Part shown: positions 1-28,803 of the stretch, one piece after another | Numbering within the stretch: the stretch's first letter is position 1 | How the letters are laid out: the number at the start of each line of letters is the position of its first letter | Origin: Paulinella micropora | Lineage: Eukaryota > Cercozoa > Imbricatea > Euglyphida | Reading direction: 5' to 3' | Length of the DNA stretch: 28,803 nucleotides | Assembly: GCA_009731375.1 (NCBI GenBank) | Contig: BJOX01000149.1 | Span: 179,355-208,157 of the forward strand | Made by a program: the position numbers and the translations under genes | The notes under the pieces: generated by a model | What the model was told of the DNA's origin: nothing | The model's input: the letters and a program-made list of their open reading frames with translations, nothing else | Databases searched by the model: none

Positions 1-186
1 AACCCCACCCATAACAATCTGGTGTCTGCTGGGTCCTGGGCTATCAACCAGCATATGCGGAGTTTAAGATCTTTTACGCGCGCAACGACCCTCCTCCCCA
101 GCATCTACCACCAAAGGGTTATGAGTTGGCGTCACAGTTTAACGCCTTGAGGCCATTGGGCTGGAACTCTGTTTAGCAAGTGTGAC
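1..186. other. Unassigned complex sequence
   Basis: Non-repetitive sequence with no convincing coding stretch. On the minus strand an AG after a pyrimidine run (attgctaaacag-like, near 172) could begin a further exon of the gene, but none of the three frames gives a recognisable DENN segment. It may equally be intron or a transposon piece. Confidence 0.3.
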
Positions 187-253
187 TAGGTTTTTTCATC
201 GGGATTTCCCTCAAATATGTCACAGTCAACACTCCAAGGCAGATTTACTATAT
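187..253 (-). CDS. Candidate exon 22
   Basis: A pyrimidine-rich ATT tract ends in cctcag before an open stretch reading IVNLPWSVDCDIFEGNPDEKT, then a gtcaca. The position after GVHRSF and a VDCD string resembling the VDLD strand of DENN proteins support it. Phase does not match exon 21 with its best donor, so boundaries or identity may be wrong. Confidence 0.3.
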
Positions 254-257
254 CTGA

Positions 258-258
258 G

Positions 259-292
<34 letters not shown>

Positions 293-296
293 CAAG

Positions 297-366
<70 letters not shown>

Positions 367-368
367 CA
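258..368. repeat. (AAT)n microsatellite
   Basis: About 110 bp of AAT triplets with a few interruptions (aacaag, aacaat, aattaat). On the gene strand this is an ATT-rich pyrimidine-poor tract directly before candidate exon 22. Confidence 0.95.
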
Positions 369-392
369 TCATAACAGTGATAGTAGCTTTAC

Positions 393-27298
<26,906 letters not shown>

Positions 27299-27346
27299 GG
27301 TTATTTGGGCCGGCCCACCCTACTGGCGGCGGCGGAACCGGCCTGA

Positions 27347-27360
27347 CTAAGAGAGGGAGA

Positions 27361-27394
<34 letters not shown>

Positions 27395-27435
27395 TAGATA
27401 GATAGATAGATAGTTGGATAGATAGATAGATAGAT

Positions 27436-27467
<32 letters not shown>

Positions 27468-27632
27468 GTAGATAGATAGATAGATGGATAGATAGATAGA
27501 TAGATAGCCTGCTGGCGGCGGCGGAACCGGCCTGACTAAGAGAGAGAGAGAGAGATAGATAGATAGATAGATAGATAGGTAGATAGATAGATAGATAGAT
27601 GGATAGATAGATAGATAGATAGATAGATAGAC

Positions 27633-27665
<33 letters not shown>

Positions 27666-27828
27666 TAGATAGATAGCCTGCTGGCGGCGGCGGAACCGGC
27701 CTGACTAAGACAGATAGATAGATAGATAGATAGATAGGTAGGTAGGTAGGTAGGTAGGTAGGTAGGTAGATAGATAGATAGATAGATAGATAGATATAGC
27801 CTGCTGGCGGCGGCGGAACCGGCCTGAC

Positions 27829-27895
<67 letters not shown>

Positions 27896-27939
27896 AAGAA
27901 AGAGAGAAAGAGAGAAAGAGAGAGAGAGAGATAGATAAC

Positions 27940-27974
<35 letters not shown>

Positions 27975-28005
27975 GTAGATAGATAGATAGATGGATGGAT
28001 GGATG

Positions 28006-28054
<49 letters not shown>

Positions 28055-28075
28055 GTAGGTAGGTAGGTAGGTAGG

Positions 28076-28115
<40 letters not shown>

Positions 28116-28157
28116 CAGTGCACGGATAGATAGATATAGGTAATACTACTACTACTA

Positions 28158-28192
<35 letters not shown>

Positions 28193-28209
28193 GCTACTAC
28201 TACTACTAC

Positions 28210-28268
<59 letters not shown>

Positions 28269-28331
28269 TCCAGAAATGAAAAAAAAGTGTAATTAGCAGA
28301 GAAACGTCGGAGAAGGAGGCAGATGCAGCAG

Positions 28332-28416
<85 letters not shown>

Positions 28417-28517
28417 CTTGGATCGTGGTTTGCGAAGAAGAGGACTGTCTACCTACCTACCTACCTACCTGCCTACCTGTCTATCTGTCTATCTACCTAT
28501 CTATTCGATCTATCTAT

Positions 28518-28584
<67 letters not shown>
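27347..28584. repeat. Upstream region: GATA/GA arrays with 5'UTR copies, ACT and AAT triplets, TATC array
   Basis: Three copies of the exon 1 untranslated core (27507-27540, 27676-27709, 27799-27832) lie among GATA and GA repeats. (ACT)n then (AAT)n occupy 28144-28265. Unique patches at 28266-28332 and 28417-28450 could hold a promoter or a non-coding exon, but no motif decides it. TATC runs flank them. Confidence 0.8.
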
Positions 28585-28728
28585 GGGAGATTTTGGTATC
28601 GCCTGTATCAGTCCCTTCCGTGCAAACATCACGGCTTAGCTGGGCATCGGGTTAATACTTTACCCACAGACTTCCTTGGTTGACGAAATCAGAAGCTCCT
28701 TTTTTCTGACATTAGTCGATATCTCATC
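28585..28728 (-). mobile_element. Element A5, reverse orientation, 3'-truncated
   Basis: Reverse complement of the first 140 or so bases of element A. Its inner end (gggagattttgg) abuts a TATC array. Confidence 0.7.
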
Positions 28729-28748
28729 AGTTGATCTCATCACTTACT

Positions 28749-28803
28749 CCACGGAGCGAACCAAGGCCACTTGAGGTGTCACTGACCCTCCCTTGGGCTT
28801 GGT
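28749..28803 (-). mobile_element. Element A6, 3' end, runs off the window
   Basis: Reverse complement of the last 55 bases of element A. It lies about 20 bases from the left end of A5 in the same orientation, so the two are head to tail. Confidence 0.7.

Overview
The window is eukaryotic and about 95% low-complexity DNA (GATA/TATC, TACA, GAA/TTC, GA, GT, AT, AAT, CAAT and CAAG arrays, homopolymers, eleven N gaps). Species cannot be named. Many very short exons, weak splice donors and a degenerate TTAGGG tract fit an intron-dense protist or an animal.

The low-complexity sequence hides one real gene on the minus strand, from a start codon at 27298 to about 393, continuing past the left edge. 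Twenty-one coding exons (32-134 nt, about 1.45 kb, about 483 codons) can be joined. All exons are open, every junction has GT and AG ends, and all 20 junctions keep one reading frame. The product runs: N-terminal RLVDYFLVLG segment, a three-repeat MABP beta-prism (27.3-14.8 kb), uDENN (12.1-10.5 kb), then cDENN (9.4-0.4 kb). This is the architecture of DENND4/Crag-type Rab guanine-nucleotide exchange factors.

The introns follow an unusual rule. Most are arrays of a microsatellite joined to a copied piece of the neighbouring exon. Copies of an exon's 5' part, with its splice acceptor, lie only upstream of that exon. Copies of its 3' part, usually with its donor, lie only downstream. Examples are 13 acceptor-side copies for exon 20, 12 donor-side copies for exon 17 and about 16 for exon 9. 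Many copies differ from the exon mainly at synonymous positions; three copies of exon 5 plus the exon use all four valine codons at one site. Inverted copies of exons 3 and 4 also lie in intron 3.

Layout in plus coordinates: 1-392 gene continuation or unassigned; 393-4532 exons 21-18 (cDENN); 6568-9370 exons 17-14; 10467-12102 exons 13-12 (uDENN); 14825-20830 exons 11-5 (MABP); 22218-27346 exons 4-1; 27347-28803 upstream region. A dispersed element of about 525 bp (element A) occurs six times, and a hairpin-rich element (B) twice. No rRNA, tRNA or CRISPR was seen, and no other gene can be supported.
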